Below, in pieces: positions 54,828 to 64,000 of a stretch of DNA of 64,000 bases. The notes under the pieces were generated by a model that saw nothing but the letters and a program-made list of their open reading frames with translations, ran no database searches and was not told where the DNA came from. The DNA is from Phytohalomonas tamaricis (GTDB lineage: Bacteria; Pseudomonadota; Gammaproteobacteria; Pseudomonadales; Halomonadaceae), in assembly GCF_003012345.1 (NCBI RefSeq), contig NZ_PVRV01000020.1, positions 620,001-684,000 on the forward strand, given 5' to 3'. Within the stretch, counting starts at the first letter, position 1. Each line of letters opens with the position of its first letter. A program made the position numbers and the translations under genes.

Positions 54828-56105
54828 TCAGACGGTCGATTTAGCCGGGTAGGAATCTACTTGCTGCACTGCTGGCCGTCTGTTCGGTGCCGTCTCCTTC
54901 AGCAACAGGGCCAACAGTGCCGAGACAACCGCCCCTCCTGCTGATATCCACATTACTATCGCCAGACTGTACTGATCAGCGGCGTAGCCGGCGATAGATG
55001 GAGCGACGAAGCCACCCATCAGCTCGCCAACACCCATGATCAATCCCAGCGCGGTTACCGTCGCCTGGCGCGGCACTGTCTCAGTCGGAATGACCGCCAT
55101 GAATAGCGAAAAGCATCCCAATCCGGTGAAAGTGGTCATGACAAAGAAACCTAGTACAAAGGGCGATGAGACGAAAAGCAGCGCCAGGGGACAGCAGGCG
55201 GCAACCAGAGCGAAGGTTACTAGCGCGGGGCGGCGGCCGATGCGATCCGATATCGCCGGCACGCCGAAGCCCCAGAGCACCCATCCGACACCAATACAGC
55301 TCATGATGCTGCCCATGGCATCCGCCGAATAGTGCCCCTCCGCCATCAGATAGGTGGGCGTGAAAGATATCAAGATCACAAACCAGGTCAGGAAGGCGCA
55401 GCTGATCAAAGTGCAAAGCAGAATGTTGCGATCTTTAAGCAATTGCAGCCGGCTCGTAGTCTTGTCGTGCGGCTCGATGCATTCTTTCTCCTGCGGTAGT
55501 GCCGACACTACCTCCTGAGGCGGGCGCTCCTTGACATAATGCCAAACCAGGAAGGCAATGATCAGACCAGGAATCAGCGTAGCGTAGAAGGCATAGCGCC
55601 AGCCCAGCATCTGGGCTAGGCCAATCAGGACGGGTGGTGCGATAATCGCACCAAACAGGCCGGCGGATGAACCCTGCAACAGTCCCATGTTGAAGCCGCG
55701 CCGGTGGGGCGAGGAGGCTTCCGCCATCAATGACTGAGACAGCGGCAGAATCGGCCCTTCGGCTAAACCCATGATGGCGCGAAACAGTAGCAGGCTAAGA
55801 AAGCCCGTCACTAGTCCTGACAACGCCGAGCAGACCGAGAATAGGATGACTGCACAGACCAGCAGCGGCTTGCGCACGCCAGTCCTGTCCGAATAGGCGC
55901 CGACCAGCGCACCCGAAACGGCCCAGGCCAGCGCTAGCGTCGATGACAGCATGCCCAACTGCGTATTGCTGAGATGAAGCTCCTCGGCGATAAAGGGAAA
56001 CAGGAACGACAGGGCAAGACGGTCAAAGAAGACGAAGCCAAATGCTACAAACAATACTGCAAGCAAAACGTTCTCATACGTCTTAATGCTATTCTTTGTG
56101 GACAT
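54828..56105 (-). CDS. MFS transporter (anion:cation symporter type)
   Basis: The 425-residue protein has 12 predicted helices and MFS signatures: FFDRLALSFLFPFIAEEL at helix 1, GAYSDRTGVRKPLL in the helix 2-3 loop, GLAEGPILPLSQSLMAEASS and ISDRIGRRPALV in the helix 8-9 loop. The helix-1 pattern fits the anion:cation symporter (ExuT/phthalate) family for organic acids. The cupin gene starts 63 bases upstream on the same strand, and an AraC regulator diverges from it, so an aromatic or ketone acid substrate is plausible. The substrate is not predictable. Confidence 0.82.
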   Translation of the reverse strand: MSTKNSIKTYENVLLAVLFVAFGFVFFDRLALSFLFPFIAEELHLSNTQLGMLSSTLALAWAVSGALVGAYSDRTGVRKPLLVCAVILFSVCSALSGLVTGFLSLLLFRAIMGLAEGPILPLSQSLMAEASSPHRRGFNMGLLQGSSAGLFGAIIAPPVLIGLAQMLGWRYAFYATLIPGLIIAFLVWHYVKERPPQEVVSALPQEKECIEPHDKTTSRLQLLKDRNILLCTLISCAFLTWFVILISFTPTYLMAEGHYSADAMGSIMSCIGVGWVLWGFGVPAISDRIGRRPALVTFALVAACCPLALLFVSSPFVLGFFVMTTFTGLGCFSLFMAVIPTETVPRQATVTALGLIMGVGELMGGFVAPSIAGYAADQYSLAIVMWISAGGAVVSALLALLLKETAPNRRPAVQQVDSYPAKSTV

Positions 56106-56168
56106 AGGGGCACCCGGTCACGAGCCTAGCGCTGGCCGAGGCCCGTGCCTCAATAGTTGGTGGGAATC

Positions 56169-56702
56169 CTAGCGGAAGAGCGTATCGACGTAGCTGGCAC
56201 CGAGACCGATTTTCTCGTAGTGATCGCGGCACATGGCAATATAGGAATGCACGTCGAAATAACCGTCGGCGTTACCCTCCTCGTTCAACCAGATCAATGG
56301 GCCCTTGACGATAAAGAAGGTTTTCATCGGTTCCTCGTGCTCATAGGCCACCAGCGTATGGCCCTCGCCCGGCGTTTCGTAGACAAAGTCGCCCGCCGTA
56401 GCGGTCCACTCATGCTCGAGATAGCCCCACTTGCCCGAAATGGTGTAAGCGAATACTTCATTGGGATGGTAATGACGGTTCACCAGCCCGGCACGCTTGG
56501 CCATCAAGATATCGCACCATTTGTTCTCGCTCGGCGATATCCATAGCGGTCGCGATGCCACTGTCTCGGTGAAGGGAACGTAGAGTTTCTCGTCGGCGGT
56601 GGCTGCATCATGGATATAGACTTCGGGCTTGGCATCCGGCATGAAGCAGTTGGGGATAGGACTCAGGTCTTTCCAGAATTCGTTCTTGGCAAGCTCGGGC
56701 AT
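56169..56702 (-). CDS. 2,4'-dihydroxyacetophenone dioxygenase-like cupin protein
   Basis: The ATG at 56702 is preferred over an upstream TTG, as GGAG lies nine bases before it; this gives 177 residues. The cupin core is in AGLVNRHYHPNEVFAYTISG (His-x-His and Glu metal ligands), then WGYLEHEWTATAGDFVYETP and GEGHTLVAYEHEEPMKTFF. The pattern matches the 2,4'-dihydroxyacetophenone dioxygenase family, non-haem iron enzymes that cut the side chain of aryl ketones. The true substrate is unknown. It is in one operon with the MFS transporter, with an AraC regulator divergent. Confidence 0.78.
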   Translation of the reverse strand: MPELAKNEFWKDLSPIPNCFMPDAKPEVYIHDAATADEKLYVPFTETVASRPLWISPSENKWCDILMAKRAGLVNRHYHPNEVFAYTISGKWGYLEHEWTATAGDFVYETPGEGHTLVAYEHEEPMKTFFIVKGPLIWLNEEGNADGYFDVHSYIAMCRDHYEKIGLGASYVDTLFR

Positions 56703-56981
56703 GTGGTTGCTCTCCGTCGTGGTCAACTCCGACTCTAGCCAATTGCCCTCTAGCGCTATTGATGATTCCGGCCATGAATTTTGACTTTTCCGGTCAGCAC
56801 ATCTTTAGTCGATAGGCTTGCGTCGTGAAACTGCTTCATCGGCAGCATGCTCTGCCGCACGGTTATCCAGCGCCCTGTCTGGGTTAACTGCATCGAAAGC
56901 CCAATAGGAACTACCAACCATTCCCGTTAGCTTGAATACGTATCTACCGCCGGATCATTGCAAGCCAGGAGGCGCCACGTC

Positions 56982-57953
56982 ATGACAGCTTGGCCGGAGA
57001 TAAGAGAGGCATCGACGGAGCACCTTCCCATCGAGCAGCGACTCGCCTATTGGGAGGAGTACAATGCCTCCCGACTGGTCAGCCTGAAATGTTCGTCGTT
57101 CGCCGCCGAAGGGTTGGCAGTTCGACAGAAGAACATTGCCCTGGAACAGCTCCGGCTCGCCATGATTGTCGGCAATGAGCATGTTATCGAACGGGGCCAG
57201 GAAGCCATTCGTCTAATGCCTAAGGACTCCGTATTTGTCTGTCTAATCCAAAAGGGCAACGCTTTTTTCTATCAGGGTAAAGAGTGCCTGTTACTGAACC
57301 CAGGAGACATGGTTGTCTATCCCACCGACAAGGCCTACATGTACGGCTTCACCTGCGCAATGGAGCAGATCATTATCGACATTCCTCGTGCGGTATTCGG
57401 TCGCTATTTCGGTGGCACTCCGGACAAGCCCACCGCAATCACTGCCCATGACCGCGCAAACCGGCTCTTTATCTCGGCGCTGCACGATTATCTGCATACC
57501 CTATTTGTTTACCCACACGAAGAAGCGTATGCGGCCGCGCAGGGAACGATTCACGCCCTGCTTGGCAGTCTTATCAGACGACAAACGAGTAACCCAAAAA
57601 GTACGGCATTGATGATTTCCTATCTTATCGCGGCAAAGCATTTTATCCGTGAAAATATCGACAATCCCGGCCTGACGTGCGCCACTATTGCCCAAGCGGT
57701 GGGCATCTCAGAGCGGCACCTTAACCGCCTTTTCGCAAGCGAAGAAACCTCCACTGCGCAGTTCATTATTCGGCAGCGTCTGGAGCGAGCTTATCAAGAC
57801 CTGCGCAACCCTTGTCTACAGCACTACAGTATCGGCGAAATTGCCTACCGTTATGGCTTCAACAGCCAGGCGCATTTTTCCCGCTCGTTCAAACAACGTT
57901 TCAACATATCCCCTAGCCACGTTCAAGGACTCACAAGGCTTGATCACCAGTGA
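56982..57953 (+). CDS. AraC-family transcriptional regulator
   Basis: The start is the ATG at 56982 (MTAWPEIREASTEHLPIEQR), nine bases after CAGGAGG; an upstream TTG overlaps that site and is rejected. The 323-residue protein has an AraC-binding-like N-terminal half (ECLLLNPGDMVVYPTDKAYM) and a C-terminal double helix-turn-helix (CATIAQAVGISERHLNRLFA and IGEIAYRYGFNSQAHFSRSF). It is divergent from the cupin/MFS pair across 279 bases and is the likely activator of that pair. The inducer is not known. Confidence 0.88.
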   Translation: MTAWPEIREASTEHLPIEQRLAYWEEYNASRLVSLKCSSFAAEGLAVRQKNIALEQLRLAMIVGNEHVIERGQEAIRLMPKDSVFVCLIQKGNAFFYQGKECLLLNPGDMVVYPTDKAYMYGFTCAMEQIIIDIPRAVFGRYFGGTPDKPTAITAHDRANRLFISALHDYLHTLFVYPHEEAYAAAQGTIHALLGSLIRRQTSNPKSTALMISYLIAAKHFIRENIDNPGLTCATIAQAVGISERHLNRLFASEETSTAQFIIRQRLERAYQDLRNPCLQHYSIGEIAYRYGFNSQAHFSRSFKQRFNISPSHVQGLTRLDHQ

Positions 57954-58074
57954 ATCCTCCTCGCCAGCCAATGTCAGGCCAGCGTTCATTGTTAGCTCAC
58001 CCGTAATCTCTACCGACTTTCGTTTCGCTCCTCTCGGCCCCATCGCTATACTGAACGCTTATTGCTCGGAGCCT

Positions 58075-60579
58075 ATGTACCGCATGTCTCTTCTGTCATC
58101 GCTACGATACCCCCTGGATGCGCTCGCGCGCCGCTGGTTTGCGTCCCAGGCTTCTATCCGTAGCGTCGAACCGGCTCCCGAATCTCTGGCCCTTACGCCT
58201 GACATTCCGGTCATTTATGTGCTGCCCTATGTCGCATTCTCCGATGCACTAGTGCTGGAAAAACTGTGTCGCGAGTTTGATCTGCCTTGTCCAAACACCT
58301 CTCGCCAGCTAGGCGACAAGGTTTTTCCTCATGGCTATATCGCCTTGATGCGGCCAAAGTACTCCAGACGTGCAGCGCCGCAAAGCGTGCTATCCCATCA
58401 GTGGGATACGCTCATTGATATTGTTCAACAACATGAAGACAGCGATGTACAGCTTGTCCCGGTGACCGTGTTCTGGCGGCGCTTGCCCAACAAGCAGCCA
58501 CTGGGCTTCTGGAAATTGCTCGCCGCTGATAGCTGGCCTATCACAGGGCGCCTGAAACGCCTGCTGGCAATATTTGTCAACGTCAAACATCTTGATGTCC
58601 GCTTTGGCGCCCCACTGCGTCTGCGTCCGCTGCTTAATGCTGGCCCGAGCGATCACGAGCGAGCACGTCGACGTATTGCCCGTCTACTACGTGTGCATTT
58701 CCGCCGTACCCGCATCCAGGTACTCGGTCCCGACCTTTCCCACCGTCGCACGCTGATTGCCGATATCATGAAACGACCGGCAGTTACTCAAGCCATCCAA
58801 GAGGGCGCGGCAGAACGTCATCAGACTCAGCAAAATACTGAACAGCGCGCGCTGCGCTATGGCTTTGAAATCGCCTCCAACATGTCCGCCCCGGTCATGC
58901 TGTTCATGTACCAATTGCTCGGCCGGCTCTGGAATCGTCTCTATGATGGCGTGAGCGTCAACGGTCTTGATGAGGTCAAAGCCCTGGCTCGTGATCATGA
59001 ACTTGTTTACGTGCCCTGCCACCGTAGCCACATCGACTATCTGCTACTGTCCTATGTGCTTTACGATCAAGGACTGATGCCGCCGCATATCGCTGCCGGG
59101 CGCAACCTCAACATGCCGCTAATCGGTCCGCTGCTGCGCCGCGCCGGCGCCTTTTTCATGCGCCGCAGCTTCAATGGCAATCGCCTTTATGCGACCGTAT
59201 TCAATGAATACCTGCACCAACTGCTGTCGCGCGGCCATCCGGTGGAATACTTCATCGAAGGGGGACGTTCACGCACCGGGCGCATGCTACAGCCTCGCCC
59301 GGGCATGCTAGCGATGACGCTGCGCTCGTTTGCACGCCAGACTCATCGTGAACTTGCCTTTATTCCGGTCTATATCGGCTACGAGAAGGTGCTTGAATCA
59401 GGTACCTACCAGAAAGAGTTGCAAAGTGGGCGGAAAAAAAAGGAATCTCCGCTCGACTTGATCCGTGTGATCAAGCATCTACGTCAACCCTTCGGCCAAG
59501 TGCACGTTAATATCGGCAAGCCGATCGATTTGGCCGCCTTTCTTGATGAACATACGCCGCAGTGGCGGCAGGCTCGCGCAGAGGATGGCAAGGCTGACTG
59601 GATTGAGCAGGCCGTGCCACGCATCGGCAATGAAATTGTCACCCGCATCAATGCAGCAGCCACTCTCAATCCGGTGGCGCTGGTCGCCATGGTTATGCTG
59701 GCCTCGCCTTACCAGGCGATTGAGGTGGAGGTGTTAAAACGTCAACTTCATGTAATGGTTGCCCTGCAGCGTCTTACTCCCGGCGGCGAACGGGTGATGC
59801 TACCGGAAGGAGAACCACAGCAGTGGATCAACCATGCCGCCGCGCTGGGTATGATCGAGCGCCATGCACACCCGCTCGGCGAACTGATCATCGCCAGCGA
59901 CAAGCAAACGACATCGCTGACTTGGTACCGCAATAACATCCTTCATCTATTCGCGCCGCATGCGCTCGTGGCTTTTGCCTTTCGTAACAACTCACGCTTC
60001 GATCTCGACACTATTGCCAATCTCATTGCGCCGGCCTGGCCCGCCATGACGCGAGAATTCTATCTGCCTGAAAACACCCCGCCACGCGAGCGCATCAAGA
60101 CCATTCTTGACGCCCTGACCCAGCAAGGCCTGCTTGAAGATGACGGTAATTATTGGCGGCGTGTGGCCGGTTCACAGGAAGCGGACGAGAGCCTCGATCT
60201 GCTGGCGATGCCCATCCAGCCTACGCTCGAACGGGGCTTTTTACTGCTCTCCTCGCTGATGCGGTTTCCCCCTGGTCAGCTTACTCGGGAAGCCCTTGAG
60301 GAGCAGAGCCGTCTGTTGGCCGAGCGGCTTACCCTCCTGCGCGGCTTGAACGCCCCGGAATATTTCGACCGCCGTTTATTTAGCGCCCTGCTCGACATGC
60401 TTGAGGAACAAAAGTGGATATGGGTTCAGGACAACCGGCTTCATTTCGATACACACCTGAGCGATGCACTGCGCAAAAGCCGTATCCTGTTTGACCCAGC
60501 GCTGCGCCATCGCCTCTCTCAGCTCACTGGCAGGGAACCGGTAAAGGCCCAACCCGAGGTCAATTCTGCCTCGCAGTAG
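58075..60579 (+). CDS. plsB: Glycerol-3-phosphate 1-O-acyltransferase PlsB
   Basis: The open frame reaches into the AraC gene, but PlsB homology starts at MYRMSLLSSLRYPLDALARR. The start is the ATG at 58075 or the one at 58084, giving 834 or 831 residues; the GGAG at 58068-58071 is a little close to the first and a little far from the second. E. coli PlsB has 807. The acyltransferase HX4D motif is His316 to Asp321 in YVPCHRSHIDYLLLSYVLY, and block III reads VEYFIEGGRSRTGRML. It places the first acyl chain on glycerol 3-phosphate at the inner membrane. Confidence 0.94.
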   Translation: MYRMSLLSSLRYPLDALARRWFASQASIRSVEPAPESLALTPDIPVIYVLPYVAFSDALVLEKLCREFDLPCPNTSRQLGDKVFPHGYIALMRPKYSRRAAPQSVLSHQWDTLIDIVQQHEDSDVQLVPVTVFWRRLPNKQPLGFWKLLAADSWPITGRLKRLLAIFVNVKHLDVRFGAPLRLRPLLNAGPSDHERARRRIARLLRVHFRRTRIQVLGPDLSHRRTLIADIMKRPAVTQAIQEGAAERHQTQQNTEQRALRYGFEIASNMSAPVMLFMYQLLGRLWNRLYDGVSVNGLDEVKALARDHELVYVPCHRSHIDYLLLSYVLYDQGLMPPHIAAGRNLNMPLIGPLLRRAGAFFMRRSFNGNRLYATVFNEYLHQLLSRGHPVEYFIEGGRSRTGRMLQPRPGMLAMTLRSFARQTHRELAFIPVYIGYEKVLESGTYQKELQSGRKKKESPLDLIRVIKHLRQPFGQVHVNIGKPIDLAAFLDEHTPQWRQARAEDGKADWIEQAVPRIGNEIVTRINAAATLNPVALVAMVMLASPYQAIEVEVLKRQLHVMVALQRLTPGGERVMLPEGEPQQWINHAAALGMIERHAHPLGELIIASDKQTTSLTWYRNNILHLFAPHALVAFAFRNNSRFDLDTIANLIAPAWPAMTREFYLPENTPPRERIKTILDALTQQGLLEDDGNYWRRVAGSQEADESLDLLAMPIQPTLERGFLLLSSLMRFPPGQLTREALEEQSRLLAERLTLLRGLNAPEYFDRRLFSALLDMLEEQKWIWVQDNRLHFDTHLSDALRKSRILFDPALRHRLSQLTGREPVKAQPEVNSASQ

Positions 60580-60608
60580 CCGCGCAAAAATGCATCACAG
60601 GAAAGGTT

Positions 60609-61388
60609 TTAACGCAGTGCGCGATGTACGTAGAGGTCGTAGCGGCTGGTCTTGCCCTCGATGACATGGTTTGGCTTGGTGCCTTCGATAGGTGGGGCAC
60701 GCCGAGGGCGTTTGACCACAACACGGTGAGAAGCGACATCAAGAGCCGCTTCAAGCAGCCGCGGCGCATCATCGTCGTCACCCGCCAGCTCTCGAAACAG
60801 ACGCATCTCCTTTTTGACCAGCGCATGCTTGTCGCGATGAGGGAACATAGGATCGAGATGGATCACCTCGGGCGCCTGCCCTGACTGCTCGACCAACGCC
60901 GCCAACTGCGTTGCGCTATCGCCCCATGCAAGCGTCATGCGTGCTGCAATAGCGGCAATCTCACTATCGCCGCGGGCACGCAGCAATGCATCGTCAAGTA
61001 GCGCAGCAATCGCACCCACACGCTCGACCATTAACACCGGGCAACCTAATGCTGCCAGCACAAAACTGTCACGCCCCAGACCGGCAGTCGCGTCTACGAC
61101 ACTTGGCGTCAAACCATTTTTTACGCCGCATGCCTTGGCAATCAATTGGCCACGACCACCGCCGAACTGCCGACGATGCGCCGCACGTCCCGCCACAAAA
61201 TCGGCACGAATCGGATTGCCGAACAGCCTGGCGTCGCCACCAAGCTCCAGTCCGTGTTCGCCTTCGCGCAGCCATAACGTGGTCGTCTTTTCAACGATAG
61301 CCGCCTCACTTGCAACCGTCTCGAGCCCCAACTGCTCGGCGAGATTCATCAGCTGCGATGATGTCCCTGCTATAACGATATGCGTCAT
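60609..61388 (-). CDS. rsmJ: 16S rRNA (guanine1516-N2)-methyltransferase RsmJ
   Basis: The 259-residue protein has the RsmJ (YhiQ) signature: [20 protein letters not shown], the SAM motif [20 protein letters not shown] (residues 98-117) and [20 protein letters not shown], with the DPMFP catalytic patch. It methylates the exocyclic N2 of G1516 in 16S rRNA. It is convergent with plsB with only 29 bases between stops; no terminator hairpin stands out there. Confidence 0.94.
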   Translation of the reverse strand: MTHIVIAGTSSQLMNLAEQLGLETVASEAAIVEKTTTLWLREGEHGLELGGDARLFGNPIRADFVAGRAAHRRQFGGGRGQLIAKACGVKNGLTPSVVDATAGLGRDSFVLAALGCPVLMVERVGAIAALLDDALLRARGDSEIAAIAARMTLAWGDSATQLAALVEQSGQAPEVIHLDPMFPHRDKHALVKKEMRLFRELAGDDDDAPRLLEAALDVASHRVVVKRPRRAPPIEGTKPNHVIEGKTSRYDLYVHRALR

Positions 61389-61428
61389 TCAACGCGCCCC
61401 AGCCAGCCAACCCCCGTATGGAAAACGC

Positions 61429-62226
61429 TCATAGGAACAGTGCAAACAGCACAACGCCCAGCACCAACCGGTAAATCACGAAGGGCAGCATACCGATGCG
61501 GTCAAGCGCGGCCAGAAACAGCTTGATACACAACACCGCAGAGACAAAAGAGAGCCCTATGCCCCAGGCGATATCAATCCACTGGGTATCGGTCCCCGTC
61601 TGCACCAGCTCGACGGTTTTCAGCGTGCCGGCCGCAAGAATCAATGGAATGGAGAGCAAGAAAGAAAAACGGGCCGCAGACTGCCGTGTAAAGCCCAGCA
61701 ATAACGCAGCGGTAATGGTAATACCGGAACGTGATGTACCAGGAATTAGCGCCAGCGCCTGGGCACAGCCAATGAAGAGCGCCGATTTCCAATCAAGGCG
61801 GCCCATCTCGTAGACTCGCGAGCCCTTAGCATCCGCCCACCACAGCACCAGCCCGAAGACAATCGTCGATGTCGCAATGACCAGCGCCGAGCGTGTGTAA
61901 AGCTCAATCGCGTCTTCCAGCACGTAACCGATCAGCGCCGCCGGCAATGTACCGATGATCACGGCCCAGCCCAGACGGCTCTCAGCACTCGCCTCTCGCT
62001 TGAAGACATGGCGGAACCAGCCACCTGCAGTCGCCACCACCTCATGTCGAAAGGCAATCAGAACGGCAAGCAACGTGCCCACATGGACCGCCACATCGAA
62101 GGCCAGCCCCTGGTCCGGCCAGCCGAGCAGTTGCGAAGGCAGAATCAAGTGAGCCGACGATGAAACAGGCAGGAACTCGGTAATTCCCTGTAACAGGGAA
62201 AGTACAACAATATGTATCCAATCCAT
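61429..62226 (-). CDS. uppP: Undecaprenyl-diphosphatase UppP/BacA
   Basis: The ATG at 62226 (MDWIHIVVLSLLQGITEFLP) matches the family start and has AAGGA upstream, giving 265 residues; starts overlapping the tsaB stop are less likely. Conserved motifs are GITEFLPVSSSAHLIL at the N-terminus and LIPGTSRSGITITAALLLG in the second half. It is an eight-helix membrane phosphatase that recycles undecaprenyl diphosphate for cell wall synthesis and gives bacitracin resistance. It lies 17 bases after tsaB in the same direction. Confidence 0.95.
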   Translation of the reverse strand: MDWIHIVVLSLLQGITEFLPVSSSAHLILPSQLLGWPDQGLAFDVAVHVGTLLAVLIAFRHEVVATAGGWFRHVFKREASAESRLGWAVIIGTLPAALIGYVLEDAIELYTRSALVIATSTIVFGLVLWWADAKGSRVYEMGRLDWKSALFIGCAQALALIPGTSRSGITITAALLLGFTRQSAARFSFLLSIPLILAAGTLKTVELVQTGTDTQWIDIAWGIGLSFVSAVLCIKLFLAALDRIGMLPFVIYRLVLGVVLFALFL

Positions 62227-62243
62227 GGGTGTTTCCTTGAACA

Positions 62244-62930
62244 TCACTTCGGGCGGGACGTTACCTTGTCACGCAGATAGACGGGAATGGCCTCATGCGG
62301 CGCGAGGCCGCCGCCTGCCGCAAACATGGCGGCCGCCAGGCGCACTATGTCGGCCGCATCGGGTTCCTGCTCGGGAAGAGAACGGCTGACAGCGTCCCGA
62401 ATAGTCTGAGACAGTGACGATGCCAGCATCCAGCCGGAGCCAACCCCCATGAAACGCTCACCTTCACAGGCAGACGGCAATATGAACGCCTCAGGCGCAA
62501 TGACCTGCTCATCCATCAAGGCCGTAACCTGATCGTTCTCGCAGCGATAGGCACAGATGTAAAGCTCGCTCATGCGCGCATCGAAAGCGGGAATGACAAG
62601 CTGCGCACCATGCTGACGGTGAGTGCCAAGCGCCATCGCCTGTAACGTCGAAACAGGAATCAATGGGCGCTCAAGGCCGTAAGCCAATCCCTGCGCGGTA
62701 CCCGCAGCGATACGAATACCCGTGAACGAGCCGGGGCCGCGTCCGTAAGCGAGCGCATCCAGCTCAGCCAAGGACACGTCTGCCTCAGCCAATACGTCAT
62801 CAATCATTGGCATCAAACGGCGAGTATGTTCACGAGGCGCATACTCGAATGCGCCCGTTACCTTGCCATCCTGCCATAGTGCAACAGAGCAGGCAGTGGA
62901 TGAGGCATCAAGGGCCAACAGCGTAGTCAT
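62244..62930 (-). CDS. tsaB: tRNA threonylcarbamoyladenosine synthesis protein TsaB
   Basis: The ATG at 62930 (MTTLLALDASSTACSVALWQ) is preferred over a GTG three codons upstream, giving 228 residues. The ASKHA fold is visible in LALDASSTACSVAL, REHTRRLMPMIDDVLAEADV and AYGRGPGSFTGIRIAAGTAQ. TsaB is the dimerisation partner of TsaD in making t6A37 on ANN-decoding tRNAs. It precedes uppP by 17 bases. Confidence 0.95.
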   Translation of the reverse strand: MTTLLALDASSTACSVALWQDGKVTGAFEYAPREHTRRLMPMIDDVLAEADVSLAELDALAYGRGPGSFTGIRIAAGTAQGLAYGLERPLIPVSTLQAMALGTHRQHGAQLVIPAFDARMSELYICAYRCENDQVTALMDEQVIAPEAFILPSACEGERFMGVGSGWMLASSLSQTIRDAVSRSLPEQEPDAADIVRLAAAMFAAGGGLAPHEAIPVYLRDKVTSRPK

Positions 62931-63031
62931 GGGCTTCACAATAGTAGGAAAAAAGCGGAGGTATTATACGAAGGTATATAGATAGGCAAAAGGATTACAT
63001 GCATCACTGGTTTCGGATCAGCACTTCGACA

Positions 63032-63055
63032 TAAAACGGCGCAATAAGCGCCGTT
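63032..63055 (-). terminator. Rho-independent terminator of adk
   Basis: An eight-pair stem (AACGGCGC at 63035-63042 with GCGCCGTT at 63048-63055), loop of five, is followed on the minus strand by TTTAT. It lies about 50 bases after the adk stop and separates adk from tsaB. Confidence 0.85.
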
Positions 63056-63107
63056 CATGTCTAGGCGGGGAAGTGTCAGCACACGGCATCCGCTTAATAT
63101 CCGGCCA

Positions 63108-64000
<893 letters not shown>

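Noticed and set aside
57688-58074. Upstream extension of the plsB frame by about 129 codons
   Set aside because: It overlaps the AraC gene in another frame, has no ribosome site, and PlsB homology begins only at 58075-58084.

Overview
This 64 kb window is a chromosomal segment of a gammaproteobacterium, most likely of the family Halomonadaceae (Halomonas, Kushneria, Zymobacter and relatives). The family call is an inference. It rests on moderately high GC, tightly packed gammaproteobacterial housekeeping genes, a complete group-2 Mrp Na+/H+ antiporter operon, a DUF6482 protein typical of Halomonas/Pseudomonas relatives, and an acetate switch (CrbS/CrbR with acs) of the Vibrio/Pseudomonas type. 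I see no prophage, insertion sequence, integrase or CRISPR array.

Layout. 0-2.4 kb: nitrate assimilation control (partial narK-type transporter, divergent from nasT-nasS). 2.4-10.6 kb: single housekeeping and envelope genes (hinT, prkB, purD, rsmE, a CDF metal exporter, an OsmC-like protein, an MscS channel, a DUF748 protein, a DUF3429 protein). 11.2-17.0 kb: mrpA(B)-C-D-E-F-G, with start/stop overlaps and a shared terminator facing hemH. 17.1-24.0 kb: hemH, a DUF6482 protein, then an iron-regulated pair: an EntF-like serine-activating NRPS (C-A-T-TE) translationally coupled to an EreA/ChaN/Tiki-superfamily protein, behind a promoter whose spacer is a Fur box. 24.1-32 kb: dnaB, then the ribosomal block rplI-DUF2232-rpsR-rpsF, rlmB and rnr. 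32.0-32.5 kb: three tRNA-Leu(CAG) genes. 32.8-34 kb: NUC1 nuclease and a stand-alone Lrp/AsnC effector domain. 34.1-39.0 kb: the yeaG-yeaH-ycgB (PrkA kinase/DUF444/SpoVR) stress operon. 39.2-41.5 kb: threonine aldolase and a divergent alpha/beta hydrolase that lacks its nucleophilic serine. 41.5-42.2 kb: five tRNA genes (Asp x3, Val x2). 42.2-43.8 kb: ttcA and a coupled hydrolase. 43.8-44.8 kb: a degraded region with remnants of small membrane proteins. 44.8-51.9 kb: crbS, crbR and acs. 52-54.5 kb: sprT, a YecA/YgfB-like protein and clsB. 54.8-58 kb: a small catabolic-looking unit (MFS transporter, cupin dioxygenase, divergent AraC regulator). 58-63.8 kb: plsB, rsmJ, uppP, tsaB and adk.

How the parts work together. 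CrbS senses acetate or a related cue through a solute-symporter-like domain and should pass the signal to CrbR, which activates acs next door. NasS/NasT should gate the narK-type transporter. The NRPS pair points to a catecholate/serine siderophore whose other genes (DHB synthesis, export, receptor) lie outside the window. Mrp, MscS and ClsB fit a salt-adapted lifestyle. The most interesting item is the NRPS/EreA-like coupled pair: the small protein may be an unrecognised siderophore-lactone hydrolase, which is a hypothesis only.
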